From: an uncultured Clostridia bacterium
GTDB taxonomy: Bacteria; Bacillota; Clostridia; Christensenellales; Borkfalkiaceae
NCBI GenBank assembly: GCA_947627575.1
Contig: CANQWN010000008.1
Location: 1 to 64,000 of the forward strand
Direction of reading: 5' to 3'
DNA: 64,000 bases
The notes under the pieces are model-generated. The model saw only the letters and a program-made list of their open reading frames with translations. It was not told where the DNA came from and searched no databases. Positions 1 through 8,311 of this stretch are shown here, in pieces (position 1 is the stretch's first letter; the number at the start of each line of letters is the position of its first letter). A program made the position numbers and the translations under genes.

Positions 1-31
1 ATTTTTTGTTCTTTTTCCTTTTTCTTCCCAT
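1..31 (-). CDS. IS3-family transposase OrfA, N-terminal 10 residues only
   Basis: ATG at 31-29, preceded at 8 bases by AGGAGGTG. The visible peptide is MGRKRKKNKK, basic as expected for the start of the helix-turn-helix OrfA protein. The rest lies outside the window, so the call depends on the adjacent terminal repeat. Confidence 0.45.
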   Translation of the reverse strand, partial: MGRKRKKNKK

Positions 32-77
32 AAAAATATGCACCTCCTAAAGTGTCTAACTTTTGGGGTGCATATCA
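1..77 (-). mobile_element. Left end of an IS3-family (IS150-like) insertion sequence, cut by the window edge
   Basis: Read on the minus strand, the sequence begins TGATATGCACCCC, continues with an AAAAGTTAGACAC stretch typical of IS150-group terminal repeats, and then has an AGGAGG Shine-Dalgarno and an ATG opening a lysine/arginine-rich reading frame that runs off the window. This is the usual layout of the left terminal repeat followed by orfA. The probable outer boundary is near base 77, just downstream of the hydroxyacid dehydrogenase stop codon. No second copy was seen in the window. The family assignment is from memory of the terminal repeat and is moderate. Confidence 0.55.
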
Positions 78-94
78 AAGGTGCCCCGTTTTTT

Positions 95-1042
95 TCAGTT
101 GACTGTATTCTGCGGACGCCCCGCAATGAACGCCGCAAGGTTTTCGCAAGCGGTCTTTACGCCGCGCCTGCGCGTTTCAAGCGCAACCCACGCTACGTGC
201 GGGGTTATATAGCAGTTATCAAGGCGGTACAGCGGGTTGTCCGGCGACATAGGCTCCGTTTCCACCACGTCAAGAAGGGCGGCGGAAAGTTTGCCGCTTT
301 TAAGCGCCGAAGCCAACGCGCTTTCGTCCACCAGCCCGCCGCGGGCGGTATTTATAAGAACTGCACCGTTTTTCATCTTTGAAATGCTGTCCGCGTTTAT
401 AAGTTTTTGTGTCTGCCCGGTAAGCGGACAATGCAGTGAAAGAACGTCGCTCTCCCTTAAAATTTCATCTTCGGAAACCTGTTCGTACGGGCACTCGCGG
501 GAAAAAGTGCGGGTGCGCACAATAACGCGCATACCCAACGCCGCGGCTATACCGGCAACCTTTTTGCCTATATTGCCGTAGCCGTATACGCCGAATGTTT
601 TGCCCAACAATTCCACAGTAGGCCACGGGAAATAGCAAAACGTGGGGCTTTTTATCCAATCGCCCGCCTTTACGGAATCGATATAATCCTTCGTTTTGCC
701 GCACCAGCTTAAAAGCAGGGCGAACACGTGTTGCGCAACCGCCGCGCCGGAATACCCCGGCACGTTGCACACCGTTATCCCGCGGCGCGTACAGGCGGGC
801 AAGTCCACCAAGTTGTAACCCGTGGCAAACAAGCCCACGTATTTAAGGCGCGGGCAAGCGTTTATAAACTTTTCGTCCACAATCACTTTATTTACCACAA
901 CCGCGTCGCAATCCGCGCAGACGCGGAAAATTTCCTCGCGCGGAAGCTCGCCGAAATACTTAACTTCGCCCAATTTTTCAAAATCGGAAAAATCCATATC
1001 GCCGTTGATAGTCAACGCGCTTGTGTTTACAGCAATTTTCAT
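95..1042 (-). CDS. D-isomer-specific 2-hydroxyacid dehydrogenase (glycerate/hydroxypyruvate dehydrogenase-like)
   Basis: A 315-residue cytoplasmic NAD-dependent oxidoreductase that would interconvert a 2-hydroxy acid and its 2-keto acid. The Rossmann loop GYGNIG sits near residue 155, followed by the conserved NTARGGLVDE segment carrying the catalytic arginine region, a glutamate in VETEP, and the catalytic histidine in TPHVAW near the C-terminus. Length and motif order are normal for the family. The TPHVAW ending resembles glycerate/hydroxypyruvate reductases more than phosphoglycerate dehydrogenase, and there is no ACT domain. It is divergent from the PfkB kinase gene, which may point to sugar-acid metabolism, but the substrate cannot be read from sequence. 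An insertion sequence end lies just downstream. Confidence 0.9.
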   Translation of the reverse strand: MKIAVNTSALTINGDMDFSDFEKLGEVKYFGELPREEIFRVCADCDAVVVNKVIVDEKFINACPRLKYVGLFATGYNLVDLPACTRRGITVCNVPGYSGAAVAQHVFALLLSWCGKTKDYIDSVKAGDWIKSPTFCYFPWPTVELLGKTFGVYGYGNIGKKVAGIAAALGMRVIVRTRTFSRECPYEQVSEDEILRESDVLSLHCPLTGQTQKLINADSISKMKNGAVLINTARGGLVDESALASALKSGKLSAALLDVVETEPMSPDNPLYRLDNCYITPHVAWVALETRRRGVKTACENLAAFIAGRPQNTVN

Positions 1043-1141
1043 CCGTTCACCGCCGATGTTTGTCTGGATATAAGAATAACAGAAATTTGCGGAAATTGCA
1101 ATTATTTTTTTTGTTTTGCTATGTACAAACCAAAAAAAGGG

Positions 1142-1150
1142 TGCTATAAT
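1142..1150 (+). promoter_or_regulatory. Extended -10 promoter of the PfkB kinase gene
   Basis: TGCTATAAT gives a TGn extended -10 with a perfect TATAAT. The -35 (TGTACA at 1122-1127, 17-base spacer) is weak. The predicted transcript starts near 1157, giving a leader of about 27 bases. Confidence 0.6.
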
Positions 1151-1183
1151 GTTATAGGATTAAATTTTCGGGGGAAAATTTTT

Positions 1184-2218
1184 ATGAAAGACGTAAAAAA
1201 CGTAAAATTTATAACTATGGGCGAACTGCTTTTAAGGCTTTCGCCCCCCAACTATGAGAAGATAAGAACAACCGACGAATTTAAAGTAACTTACGGCGGC
1301 GCGGAAGCCAACGTGGCGGCGGCGCTTTCCAACCTCGGCGTGGATTCCTCTTACTTCACCGTCGTGCCCGATTCTTCGATAGGCAAAGCGGCGATAAGAT
1401 ATCTGCGCAGTAACGACGTGCACTGCTCTCCCTGCATCTATTCCGACAAGGGCAGAATGGGCATATACTTCCTCGAAGAGGGGTTCGGCGTGCGTTCTTC
1501 CAAAGTTACATACGACAGGAAAGATTCTTCCTTCGCCACATACGATTTCTCTACCGTGGACTTCAAGAAAAAGCTGGAAGGCTTCACCTGGCTGCATCTT
1601 TCGGGGATAACCCCCGCGCTTTCCGCCAACTGCCGCGACCTTATAACGTACGCGCTGAAAGCCGCTAAAGAGCTGGGCATAACGGTAAGTTTCGACTGCA
1701 ATTTCAGAAGCGCGCTGTGGGGCTGGCAGGAAGCGAGAGACTGCATAACCGAATACCTCCCCTACGTGGACGTGCTTTTCGGGATAGAGCCTATCAACCT
1801 GCCCGGACCCGACGGAAAGGATTTGAAGGACGGGCTTTCGATGAACCCTTCCTACAAGGAACAGGACAGAATCTTCCGCGAACTGCACAAGAGATATAAC
1901 TTCAAGGCGATAGGCAGGCACGTGAGATACGTGCACAGCGGCAGCGAAAACAGCCTTAAAGCCTTTATGTGGTTTGACGGCGAAACGTACGAAAGCAAAA
2001 CTTTCCGCTTTAACATTCTTGACAGGGTCGGCGGCGGAGACGCCTTTGCAAGCGGTATGATTTACGCGCTTATGCGCGAAATGCAGCCCGACGACATAGT
2101 GAACTTCGCCGTGGCTTCGTCCGTAATAAAGCATACCATGCACGGTGACTTCAATATTACCGACGACGAAGAATCCATAATGAAACTTATGCGTCAGGAA
2201 TACGAAATAAGAAGATAA
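1184..2218 (+). CDS. kdgK: PfkB-family sugar kinase, probable 2-keto-3-deoxygluconate kinase
   Basis: A 344-residue ribokinase-fold enzyme expected to phosphorylate 2-dehydro-3-deoxygluconate, a step in uronic-acid breakdown. The N-terminal TMGELLLRLSPP and the GGAEANVA segment (around residue 40) form the substrate side. The C-terminal DRVGGGDAFASG carries the anion hole and catalytic aspartate of PfkB kinases. The ATG at 1184 was chosen because the Pfam-like start follows at once and the promoter lies at 1142-1150; a much longer upstream reading frame crosses the promoter and the divergent gene and is not credible. KDG specificity is inferred from overall resemblance; another sugar is possible. 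A GH4 enzyme with an alpha-galacturonidase-type motif at 43529-44926 would fit the same pathway but is not linked. Confidence 0.85.
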   Translation: MKDVKNVKFITMGELLLRLSPPNYEKIRTTDEFKVTYGGAEANVAAALSNLGVDSSYFTVVPDSSIGKAAIRYLRSNDVHCSPCIYSDKGRMGIYFLEEGFGVRSSKVTYDRKDSSFATYDFSTVDFKKKLEGFTWLHLSGITPALSANCRDLITYALKAAKELGITVSFDCNFRSALWGWQEARDCITEYLPYVDVLFGIEPINLPGPDGKDLKDGLSMNPSYKEQDRIFRELHKRYNFKAIGRHVRYVHSGSENSLKAFMWFDGETYESKTFRFNILDRVGGGDAFASGMIYALMREMQPDDIVNFAVASSVIKHTMHGDFNITDDEESIMKLMRQEYEIRR

Positions 2219-2258
2219 AATTTTAATTTCGGTAACAAATTACGGCTAACGATAGAAA

Positions 2259-2281
2259 CAGCGGGAAAAATTTTCCCGCTG
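2259..2281. terminator. Bidirectional terminator between the PfkB kinase and the histidine kinase
   Basis: CAGCGGGAA pairs with TTCCCGCTG around a short AT loop, followed by GTTTTTG on the plus strand. It lies between two convergent genes and can serve both. Confidence 0.8.
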
Positions 2282-2305
2282 TTTTTGCATACTATATTTT
2301 TCATT

Positions 2306-3640
2306 TCAAAACTCTACCGTGAAGGCGCTACCGACGCCGAGGGCGCTTGTTACGCCTATCTTCCAGCCCGATTTTTGGCAAATCTTTTTTGCGACGGCAA
2401 GCCCCAAGCCGAACCCGCCGTTTTTGCCGCCGTGCGACTTATCCACCGTAAAGAAGCGCGAAAACACTTTGCCCATATTTTCTTCGGCAATGCCTATGCC
2501 CGTATCTTCCACTTTAAGCCCGCGGAAATTCAGCGTTATCGTAACGCTTCCGCCGTCTTTATTGTACTTTATAGCGTTCCTGACAAGGTTGCCGAAAATT
2601 TCGGTAAGCCGTTCGTGTCGGCTCATTATTATCACATTGTCGTCTATATGCTCTATGATTGTGATATTCCGCTTGTCCGCTTCGGGCTTTAAGGCGCAAA
2701 TCATTTCCCGCGCAAGCGCGGAAAAATCGACTTCGTACGCAGGCAGATCATCGCTGTCGAGCTTGCTGTAATTTATAATACAGGAAATAAGACTTGAAAG
2801 CCGCTCGCTTTGCGTTAAAATTGTGGAATATGCAACCGCTTTTTGCCGTTCGGTCATCCCGCCCGCGTCCAGAAGTTCGGCATAGCCCCTGATGGAAGTA
2901 AGCGGCGTGTTCATTTCGTGCGTGACGTTGGAAATAAATTCGTCTTTTGAATTCTGCGCGCGTTCAACAAGTTCTTTTTCCGCCTTGATTTCATCCATTT
3001 GCCTTGCAATGTTGCGGTTGCGTTCGTTCAGGATATCAGCTATCGGGGCAAGTTCGGTATACTTGCTATTTACCTCGCCCCCTGCCGCCGCCGCTTTTGC
3101 TATACCCTTTACGGGCGACAAAATCAAATGCGTGGAGAGAAAGGCAAAGACGATACACAGGATAACCATAATACCGGCAAATTGCAAAAAGCCGGGAAGC
3201 GTGGAAACAAAGATAGTCCACGATGAATCGGTGAACACGGCAATACGTACAAGAAAACCATCGAAATTTTTGCAGTAATAGACCATATTTTTGCCGAGGG
3301 TGGAACTTGAACGCACGGCAAACCCTTCGCCGTTAAGTATTGCGGCTTTTATTTCTTCCCGCCCGGCGTGATTTTCAAGCCCCGCCGCCTCGCTGTCGCC
3401 CAACACATTACCCTGCGCGTCTAAAATTGTTACGCGCGCGCCGTTAAGTTTTTCCGAAAAGGCTTTGGCGCCCTCCTCATCGAGCGAAATATCGTCGTCG
3501 AAAGCATTCATATACACGCGTAAAAACTCTTTGCTGTCCGATATGGAAGATTTGTAATATATTTGCGTGGAAACAACGCCGAAAATCAACACGCTTAAAA
3601 TAGTAATGCCGAAAGATAAAAGCCAGATGCGCCACTTCAT
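2306..3640 (-). CDS. Membrane sensor histidine kinase, probably PhoR-like
   Basis: A 444-residue two-component sensor. A first membrane helix spans about residues 5-25, an extracytoplasmic part about 26-148, and a second helix about 149-173. The phosphoacceptor histidine is His241 in NVTHEMNTPL. The ATPase domain shows the N box (NLVRNAIKYN), the G1 box (VEDTGIGI) and the G2 box (GFGLGLAVAKK). It overlaps the response regulator gene by four bases (ATGA), so the pair is translationally coupled. Lying just downstream of pstSCAB, it most likely senses phosphate limitation as PhoR does, but the sensor domain itself does not prove this. It is the last gene of the run and ends at the terminator at 2259-2281. 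Confidence 0.92.
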   Translation of the reverse strand: MKWRIWLLSFGITILSVLIFGVVSTQIYYKSSISDSKEFLRVYMNAFDDDISLDEEGAKAFSEKLNGARVTILDAQGNVLGDSEAAGLENHAGREEIKAAILNGEGFAVRSSSTLGKNMVYYCKNFDGFLVRIAVFTDSSWTIFVSTLPGFLQFAGIMVILCIVFAFLSTHLILSPVKGIAKAAAAGGEVNSKYTELAPIADILNERNRNIARQMDEIKAEKELVERAQNSKDEFISNVTHEMNTPLTSIRGYAELLDAGGMTERQKAVAYSTILTQSERLSSLISCIINYSKLDSDDLPAYEVDFSALAREMICALKPEADKRNITIIEHIDDNVIIMSRHERLTEIFGNLVRNAIKYNKDGGSVTITLNFRGLKVEDTGIGIAEENMGKVFSRFFTVDKSHGGKNGGFGLGLAVAKKICQKSGWKIGVTSALGVGSAFTVEF

Positions 3641-4278
3641 AATTTGTACCCCACGCCGAAAACCGTTTCGATAGGCACGCCGTATTTGCGCAGGCGGGCG
3701 ACGTGATTATCCAGCGTGCGCGTTTCGCCCGCGTCGTAGCCCCATACTTCTGTTAAAAGTTTATCGCGCGACAAAACCTTGCCCTGATTTTCCATAAAAC
3801 ACTTTAAAAGCTCAAATTCCTTGCGGTTTAAAGTTACGGGTTTGCCGCCGATCTCGCAAGCGAAAGTTTCCGTATCAAGCGTTATATTTTGCGCCGTAAG
3901 CACGGTGGACCTTTGCTTTCCGCGAAGCCGCGCGTTTACACGTGCGACGAGTTCCAGCACCGAAAAAGGCTTTGCGATATAATCGTCCGCGCCCATATTC
4001 AAACCGTTCACTTTATCCTCTTCCTTCGACAGGGCGGAAAGCATAATACAACTTACCCGCGGATATTTTTCTTTCAGAAGGCGTAAGGCGTCCAATCCGC
4101 TTCCGTCGGGCAACATAATATCCAAAAGCGCGACGTCGGGCGACTCCTTTTGCAGTGCGGCGGTAAAATCTTTTAGCGTGGAAAAGGACGAAAACTTAAA
4201 GTCGTTCATTTCAAGCGCGACCTTTACAAGCCCGCAAATACTTGTATCATCTTCCAACAAAAATACTTTTCCTTTCAT
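3637..4278 (-). CDS. OmpR/PhoB-family response regulator
   Basis: A 213-residue DNA-binding regulator. The receiver domain has the acidic pair Glu9-Asp10, the phosphorylation site Asp53 in LLDIMLPDG and the conserved Lys103 in IAKPFS. The C-terminal half is a winged helix (VTLNRKEFELLKCF, DNHVARLRKYG). It forms a pair with the kinase at 2306-3640 and lies downstream of the phosphate transport operon, suggesting PhoP/PhoB function. The start ATG has no Shine-Dalgarno; a TATAAT box ends only 10 bases upstream, so its own mRNA is predicted to have a leader of only a few bases. Confidence 0.92.
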   Translation of the reverse strand: MKGKVFLLEDDTSICGLVKVALEMNDFKFSSFSTLKDFTAALQKESPDVALLDIMLPDGSGLDALRLLKEKYPRVSCIMLSALSKEEDKVNGLNMGADDYIAKPFSVLELVARVNARLRGKQRSTVLTAQNITLDTETFACEIGGKPVTLNRKEFELLKCFMENQGKVLSRDKLLTEVWGYDAGETRTLDNHVARLRKYGVPIETVFGVGYKL

Positions 4279-4288
4279 AGCTGATTTT

Positions 4289-4294
4289 ATTATA
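4289..4294 (-). promoter_or_regulatory. -10 box of the response regulator gene, 10 bases from its start codon
   Basis: TGTTATAAT on the minus strand is an extended -10 with a perfect hexamer. The -35 is poor. Transcription would begin about three to four bases before the ATG at 4278, so the mRNA would be close to leaderless. The remaining spacer up to pstB (4295-4525) has only a weak 6-bp hairpin (GAGGGC/GCCCTC near 4456-4471) and no gene I can support. Confidence 0.55.
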
Positions 4295-4525
4295 ACACCT
4301 TAAATAAATTTTGAAAATATTTTATATTCTAAATAATTTATGTTGCAAGCAAAATCACACTTTTGCGCAGCAAGACCCAATTTGCGTATACCTGCGCCTC
4401 GGCGGGGTGAATGCCAGCGATTATATTATATGTGCGCCCCTAAAAATCGCGGGCAGAGGGCACGCGCCCTCAAATCACGAAAAAACGCAGTGCGCGCAAC
4501 CGCACGAGATTTTTGTGAACTTGAA

Positions 4526-5371
4526 TCAGCCGAAGCGACCGTTTATATAATCGTCCGTGCGCTTGTCTTTCGGGTGGGAAAATAATTCCTTCGTTTCGTT
4601 CATTTCAATCATCTCGCCGAGGAGAAAATACGCCGTGCGGTCGGCAATGCGGAACGCCTGTTGCATATTGTGCGTTACCATTATCACCGTTATGCGCTTT
4701 TTAAGTTCCAGACAGAGTTCCTCTATTTTTCCCGTGGAAATGGGATCGAGCGCGCTTGTCGGCTCGTCCATAAGGATAATCTGCGGCTCTACCGCAAGCG
4801 CGCGGGCAATGCACAACCGTTGCTGTTGCCCGCCCGAAAGCCCCAAAGCCGATTTTGAGAGCCTGTCTTTCACTTCGTCCCACATTGCCGCGCCTTTTAA
4901 GGAGCTTTCCACAATGCCGTCCAAATCGTCCTTTTTGCGGATGCCGAACGTGCGCGGACCGTAGGCAATGTTGTCGTACACGCTCAACGCAAGCGGGTTG
5001 GGACGTTGAAAAACCATTCCGACATTTTTGCGGAGCCGCGATAAATCGCAACGCCTGTCATAGATATTTTCGCCGCCGATTTTTATCTCGCCCGTGATTT
5101 TACAGCCCTCCACCAAATCGTTCATACGGTTCAAACTTTTTATAAGCGTGGATTTTCCGCAACCGGACGGACCGATAAGGGCGGTAAGTTTGTTTTTGGG
5201 GAATTCCATAAACACGCTTTTGAGGGCGTGAAAACTGCCGTAATACAAATTCATTTCCTTGACGGAAACGGCTGTATCCCCCGCAATTTCAAAGGGCGTT
5301 ATGCACTTTGTTTTTTGCGGCTTTTGCGCCGAAACATCCTGACATATATTGCGTTTTTTGAGTAAAATCAT
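4526..5371 (-). CDS. pstB: Phosphate ABC transporter ATP-binding protein PstB
   Basis: A 281-residue ATPase that powers high-affinity phosphate import. Walker A is GPSGCGKST, the ABC signature LSGGQQQR, and Walker [13 protein letters not shown] with the following ISTGKIE typical of PstB. The protein is about 30 residues longer than usual because of an N-terminal extension before the [11 protein letters not shown] segment. Its ATG overlaps the pstCA stop by four bases (ATGA). It is the last pst gene; no phoU follows, instead the two-component pair comes next after about 250 bases. Confidence 0.95.
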   Translation of the reverse strand: MILLKKRNICQDVSAQKPQKTKCITPFEIAGDTAVSVKEMNLYYGSFHALKSVFMEFPKNKLTALIGPSGCGKSTLIKSLNRMNDLVEGCKITGEIKIGGENIYDRRCDLSRLRKNVGMVFQRPNPLALSVYDNIAYGPRTFGIRKKDDLDGIVESSLKGAAMWDEVKDRLSKSALGLSGGQQQRLCIARALAVEPQIILMDEPTSALDPISTGKIEELCLELKKRITVIMVTHNMQQAFRIADRTAYFLLGEMIEMNETKELFSHPKDKRTDDYINGRFG

Positions 5372-7158
5372 ACTTTATTTCTCCTTTTGAACAGCCACTC
5401 GGCAAGCGTTACCAACACGTTTAAAATCACCACGACGAACATTAAAACCGCGGCTGTTCCGTACGCTTCTTCGGTGTGCGTGCCCTCTACCATAAACCTG
5501 TATATAAGAACCGCAAAAGTAGAACCCTGACTTGAAAACCCCGTCGGCATATATACCGACGACCCCGCTGTGTAAATGAGAGCCGCGCTTTCGGAAACTA
5601 TCCTGCCGACAGAGAGAATAATAGCCGTAACTATGCCCGAAAGCGCCTGCGGAAGCACCACTTTAAAAATTGTGCGCAACTTGCCCGCGCCCAAGGCATA
5701 GCTTGCCTCGCGCATGCTGTCCGGCACTTCCGAAAGGGCTTGTTCGGTACTTCTTATAACGGTAGGCAAAATCATAAGCGCAAGAGTTATTCCGCCCGCC
5801 GTCAACGAATAGTTCAGGCGGAAAGCCGTAACGAAGAACAACATCCCGAACATACCGAAAATTATCGAGGGGATACCTGAAAGAGTATCTATGAAAATGC
5901 GTATTATTTTGACAAACCAATTGCCCTTTTTTGCATATTCGTTAAGGTATATAGCCGCCCCAATGCCCAGCGGCAGGGCAATTGCAAGCGACAGCAATAT
6001 CAAAAGTCCCGTAGAAATAAACGCCGGTTGCAACGTCGTTTGCCTGTTTGAACTTTTACCGAACAGAAAGTTTACCGAAAGGTGCGGCAAGCCCTTGACA
6101 AGCACGAAAATGACGATAAAACAAAGTACAAACGCCATAAACACGGAGATTATCCAGCTTAAAATCCACAAAACGTCCTGCACGCTTCCCGTACGCTTAT
6201 AGGAACGGAGTTGTCCCTCTATTTCGTTGCCCTCGTCGATACGGCGGGTAAAAAAGCGGTTACCGCCCACCGTGTTGCGCCTTGTCAAAAGCAGTAAAAG
6301 ATTCAGTATAAGGATAAAAACGAGCAATACGAAGCCGGAGCCCATAAGCGCGGATGTCTGTAATTCCCCCGCGTAGCCCATATCCCGAACTATGATAGAG
6401 GTAAGCGTGGAAAACGACGTAAAGAACGTAAAAGGATATGCGTTTGCGCCGCCGACAAGCATCTGCACCGCCATAGTTTCGCCTACAGCCCGTCCTATTC
6501 CCAAAATAAGCCCCGCCAGAATACCGTTTTTAGCCGCAGGCACAAGCACTTTCCAAACAGTCTGATTTTTGGTGCAACCCAAAGCGAGCGCGCCCTCGTA
6601 ATAGTTTGACGGTACGTTTTTAAGCGAATTTTTGGCAACCGAAGTAACCGTAGGCAAAATCATTATCGAAAGTATTATACTGCTTGCCATAAGCCCCGTC
6701 CCCGAAGTGCCGCTTGCCGCCAAACCAAATGTTTTTGTAAGCGCGGGAACTATAAACGTGTAGCCGAAAAGTCCGTATATTATCGAGGGTATTCCCGCAA
6801 GCAAATTTATCAGTTGCTCGTATGCCTTTTTGAGTTTTTTGGGGCAGTAATACACCATCCAAACGGCGGTGACTACCGCAAGCGTTCCGCCGACAAGCAC
6901 CGAAAGCGAAGTTAAAAATATACTGCCTACCATCATCGGAAGTATGCCGTATTGGTTGGTTTGGGCGTTCCACACGTCCGAAAAGATAAAGCGGAAAAAA
7001 CCTATCTGACGGAAAGCGGGGATTGCCGCATACAGTATATAAAAAATTATCCCGAATACCGCCACAGTAGAAAAAACCGCAAAGACGGCAAACACCGCCT
7101 TTGCAACTTTTTCACCGTTGAAACGTATTGATACGCGCCTGATTTTATCACTTTCCAT
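5368..7158 (-). CDS. pstCA: Fused phosphate ABC transporter permease PstC-PstA
   Basis: A single 596-residue membrane protein carrying both permease halves normally encoded by pstC and pstA. Two binding-protein-dependent permease domains can be seen. The first has [15 protein letters not shown] and the EAA-type loop [18 protein letters not shown]. The second has [15 protein letters not shown] and the loop [18 protein letters not shown]. The order is PstC then PstA, joined by a charged linker around residues 290-325. There is no stop or frame break between them, so this is a true fusion. The start overlaps the end of pstS by 11 bases, supporting tight co-translation. The product should pair with two PstB copies in the membrane. 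Confidence 0.93.
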   Translation of the reverse strand: MESDKIRRVSIRFNGEKVAKAVFAVFAVFSTVAVFGIIFYILYAAIPAFRQIGFFRFIFSDVWNAQTNQYGILPMMVGSIFLTSLSVLVGGTLAVVTAVWMVYYCPKKLKKAYEQLINLLAGIPSIIYGLFGYTFIVPALTKTFGLAASGTSGTGLMASSIILSIMILPTVTSVAKNSLKNVPSNYYEGALALGCTKNQTVWKVLVPAAKNGILAGLILGIGRAVGETMAVQMLVGGANAYPFTFFTSFSTLTSIIVRDMGYAGELQTSALMGSGFVLLVFILILNLLLLLTRRNTVGGNRFFTRRIDEGNEIEGQLRSYKRTGSVQDVLWILSWIISVFMAFVLCFIVIFVLVKGLPHLSVNFLFGKSSNRQTTLQPAFISTGLLILLSLAIALPLGIGAAIYLNEYAKKGNWFVKIIRIFIDTLSGIPSIIFGMFGMLFFVTAFRLNYSLTAGGITLALMILPTVIRSTEQALSEVPDSMREASYALGAGKLRTIFKVVLPQALSGIVTAIILSVGRIVSESAALIYTAGSSVYMPTGFSSQGSTFAVLIYRFMVEGTHTEEAYGTAAVLMFVVVILNVLVTLAEWLFKRRNKV

Positions 7159-8035
7159 AGGTGGATACGCATCCTTCGGCGGTTATCACTGCCTGCGCCT
7201 CTTCACTCATAATATAGTCGTAAAATCCCTGCGCGGCGGGCGAAAGTTCGCGGGTGGTAGAAAGCACTATCGTAAACGGTCTTTGCAGGGCGTATGTGCC
7301 GTTTAACACGTTTTCGGCTGTCGCGGCAACGTATTCGTTCTGCCCGTAGCCCTTGAAAGCAAGGGCTTTTATGTTTGCGCTACTCATAAGCACGGAACCG
7401 AGGGAAATATAGCCTATGGATACGTTTGATTTTTCGATAAGCGATATAACGCTGCCCGTCGCCTGCTGTTCGTCCCACGCCGCGTGGGTGTAGCCCGAAA
7501 GCTCGTACTTGCCGCCGTATTCGCTTTTAATATCTTTGCCGTTTTCGTCCTTTATTCCCTCGTTGAACGCTTCCCTCGTGCCGCTGGCTTGGTCGCGCGC
7601 TATTGCGGTTGTTACGGTGTTTTGGATAGCAACGCCCTTCATGTAGAGGTCGAAAACTTCCTCGTTGGTAACTTGCGTCACTTCGCAGTTTTTGTTGACG
7701 GTTAAAGCTATTCCGTCGAGGCAGAGCTGTACGCCCTTTACGCCGTCGCCCTCCTCCACTTTTTTAGAGGCAAGCCCGAAATCGTTTAAGCCCGCTTTGG
7801 TATCCGAAATACCCACGGACGAGCCGCCCTGATTTACGATAATGCGTACGTTTGAATGAGTATCTTCGTATTCCGCGGCGAGAGCTTGCATAAGCTCTGT
7901 CATAGAAGTAGAGCCGGAAACGGTTACCGTTTCCACATTGTTCGCACAGCCCGTAAACGCAGCCACGCTTCCTGCGCCCATCGCGGCAACGCACGCCGCC
8001 GCAAGCATAATCTTTGCAATTCTTTTTCCTTTCAT
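7148..8035 (-). CDS. pstS: Phosphate-binding lipoprotein PstS
   Basis: A 295-residue substrate-binding protein anchored outside the membrane. It starts MKGKRIAKIM, has a hydrophobic signal segment and a lipobox-like FTGC with the lipidated Cys30, then VSGSTSM, the phosphate-binding start of mature PstS proteins. The ATG at 8035 was chosen because AAAGGAG lies 8-9 bases upstream and it begins the signal peptide; an in-frame ATG 25 codons earlier lacks these. First gene of pstS-pstCA-pstB. The -10 at 8076-8081 has no matching -35, as in activator-dependent Pho promoters. Confidence 0.93.
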   Translation of the reverse strand: MKGKRIAKIMLAAACVAAMGAGSVAAFTGCANNVETVTVSGSTSMTELMQALAAEYEDTHSNVRIIVNQGGSSVGISDTKAGLNDFGLASKKVEEGDGVKGVQLCLDGIALTVNKNCEVTQVTNEEVFDLYMKGVAIQNTVTTAIARDQASGTREAFNEGIKDENGKDIKSEYGGKYELSGYTHAAWDEQQATGSVISLIEKSNVSIGYISLGSVLMSSANIKALAFKGYGQNEYVAATAENVLNGTYALQRPFTIVLSTTRELSPAAQGFYDYIMSEEAQAVITAEGCVSTYGK

Positions 8036-8075
8036 TTTGTTTCTCCTTTTGTTCTGTTTTTGTTTTTCTGCTTTG

Positions 8076-8081
8076 ATTGTA
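8076..8081 (-). promoter_or_regulatory. Likely -10 box of the pst operon
   Basis: TACAAT on the minus strand, with no recognisable -35 at 16-18 bases. Farther upstream (about 8100-8185) GTAAAA/GTAAAC-type words recur, which could be response-regulator sites, but their spacing is irregular and I do not call a Pho box. Confidence 0.35.
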
Positions 8082-8197
8082 CCCAAAAGAAGTAACAAAA
8101 TCTTACGCATAGTTGTAATAAAAACGTAAAATCACAGAAATTACGTCTGTATTCCCATTTGCTTTTACGGCGGTTTACGCAATTGTTTGCACGAAAA

Positions 8198-8230
8198 ATA
8201 TGCGGCTTGACTATCGGTCAAGCCGCATAT
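8198..8230 (-). terminator. Hairpin A of three stacked hairpins
   Basis: Perfect 13-bp stem (ATATGCGGCTTGA with its complement) around a 7-base loop, followed on the minus strand by TTTTTCG. It is the last of three hairpins downstream of the Sel1-repeat gene and upstream of the pst promoter. Confidence 0.7.
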
Positions 8231-8237
8231 TAAAAAT

Positions 8238-8257
8238 CCCCCGCGCAAGCGCGGGGG
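8238..8257. terminator. Hairpin B of three stacked hairpins
   Basis: CCCCGCG pairs with CGCGGGG around a tiny loop. T-rich flanks follow on both strands (TTATTTTTTG on plus, ATTTTTAAT on minus). Confidence 0.75.
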
Positions 8258-8272
8258 TTATTTTTTGCAAAA

Positions 8273-8297
8273 CGCGCGCCGCGGTAAGCGGCGCGCG
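8273..8297 (-). terminator. Hairpin C of three stacked hairpins, terminator of the Sel1-repeat gene
   Basis: A GC-only 10-bp stem (CGCGCGCCGC with GCGGCGCGCG) around GGTAA, followed on minus by TTTTGC. It starts 15 bases after the Sel1 gene stop. Confidence 0.75.
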
Positions 8298-8311
8298 CCA
8301 TTTTTATTATG

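Noticed and set aside
728..1183. A 152-codon N-terminal extension of the PfkB kinase
   Set aside because: It crosses the promoter at 1142-1150 and lies antisense to the hydroxyacid dehydrogenase; the kinase fold begins right at the 1184 ATG.
4311..4550. Plus-strand frame of 79 codons between the response regulator and pstB
   Set aside because: No ribosome site, overlaps the 3-prime end of pstB, no recognisable features.
8090..8190. A Pho box upstream of pstS
   Set aside because: GTAAA-type words occur but not at a steady 11-base spacing; too weak to call.
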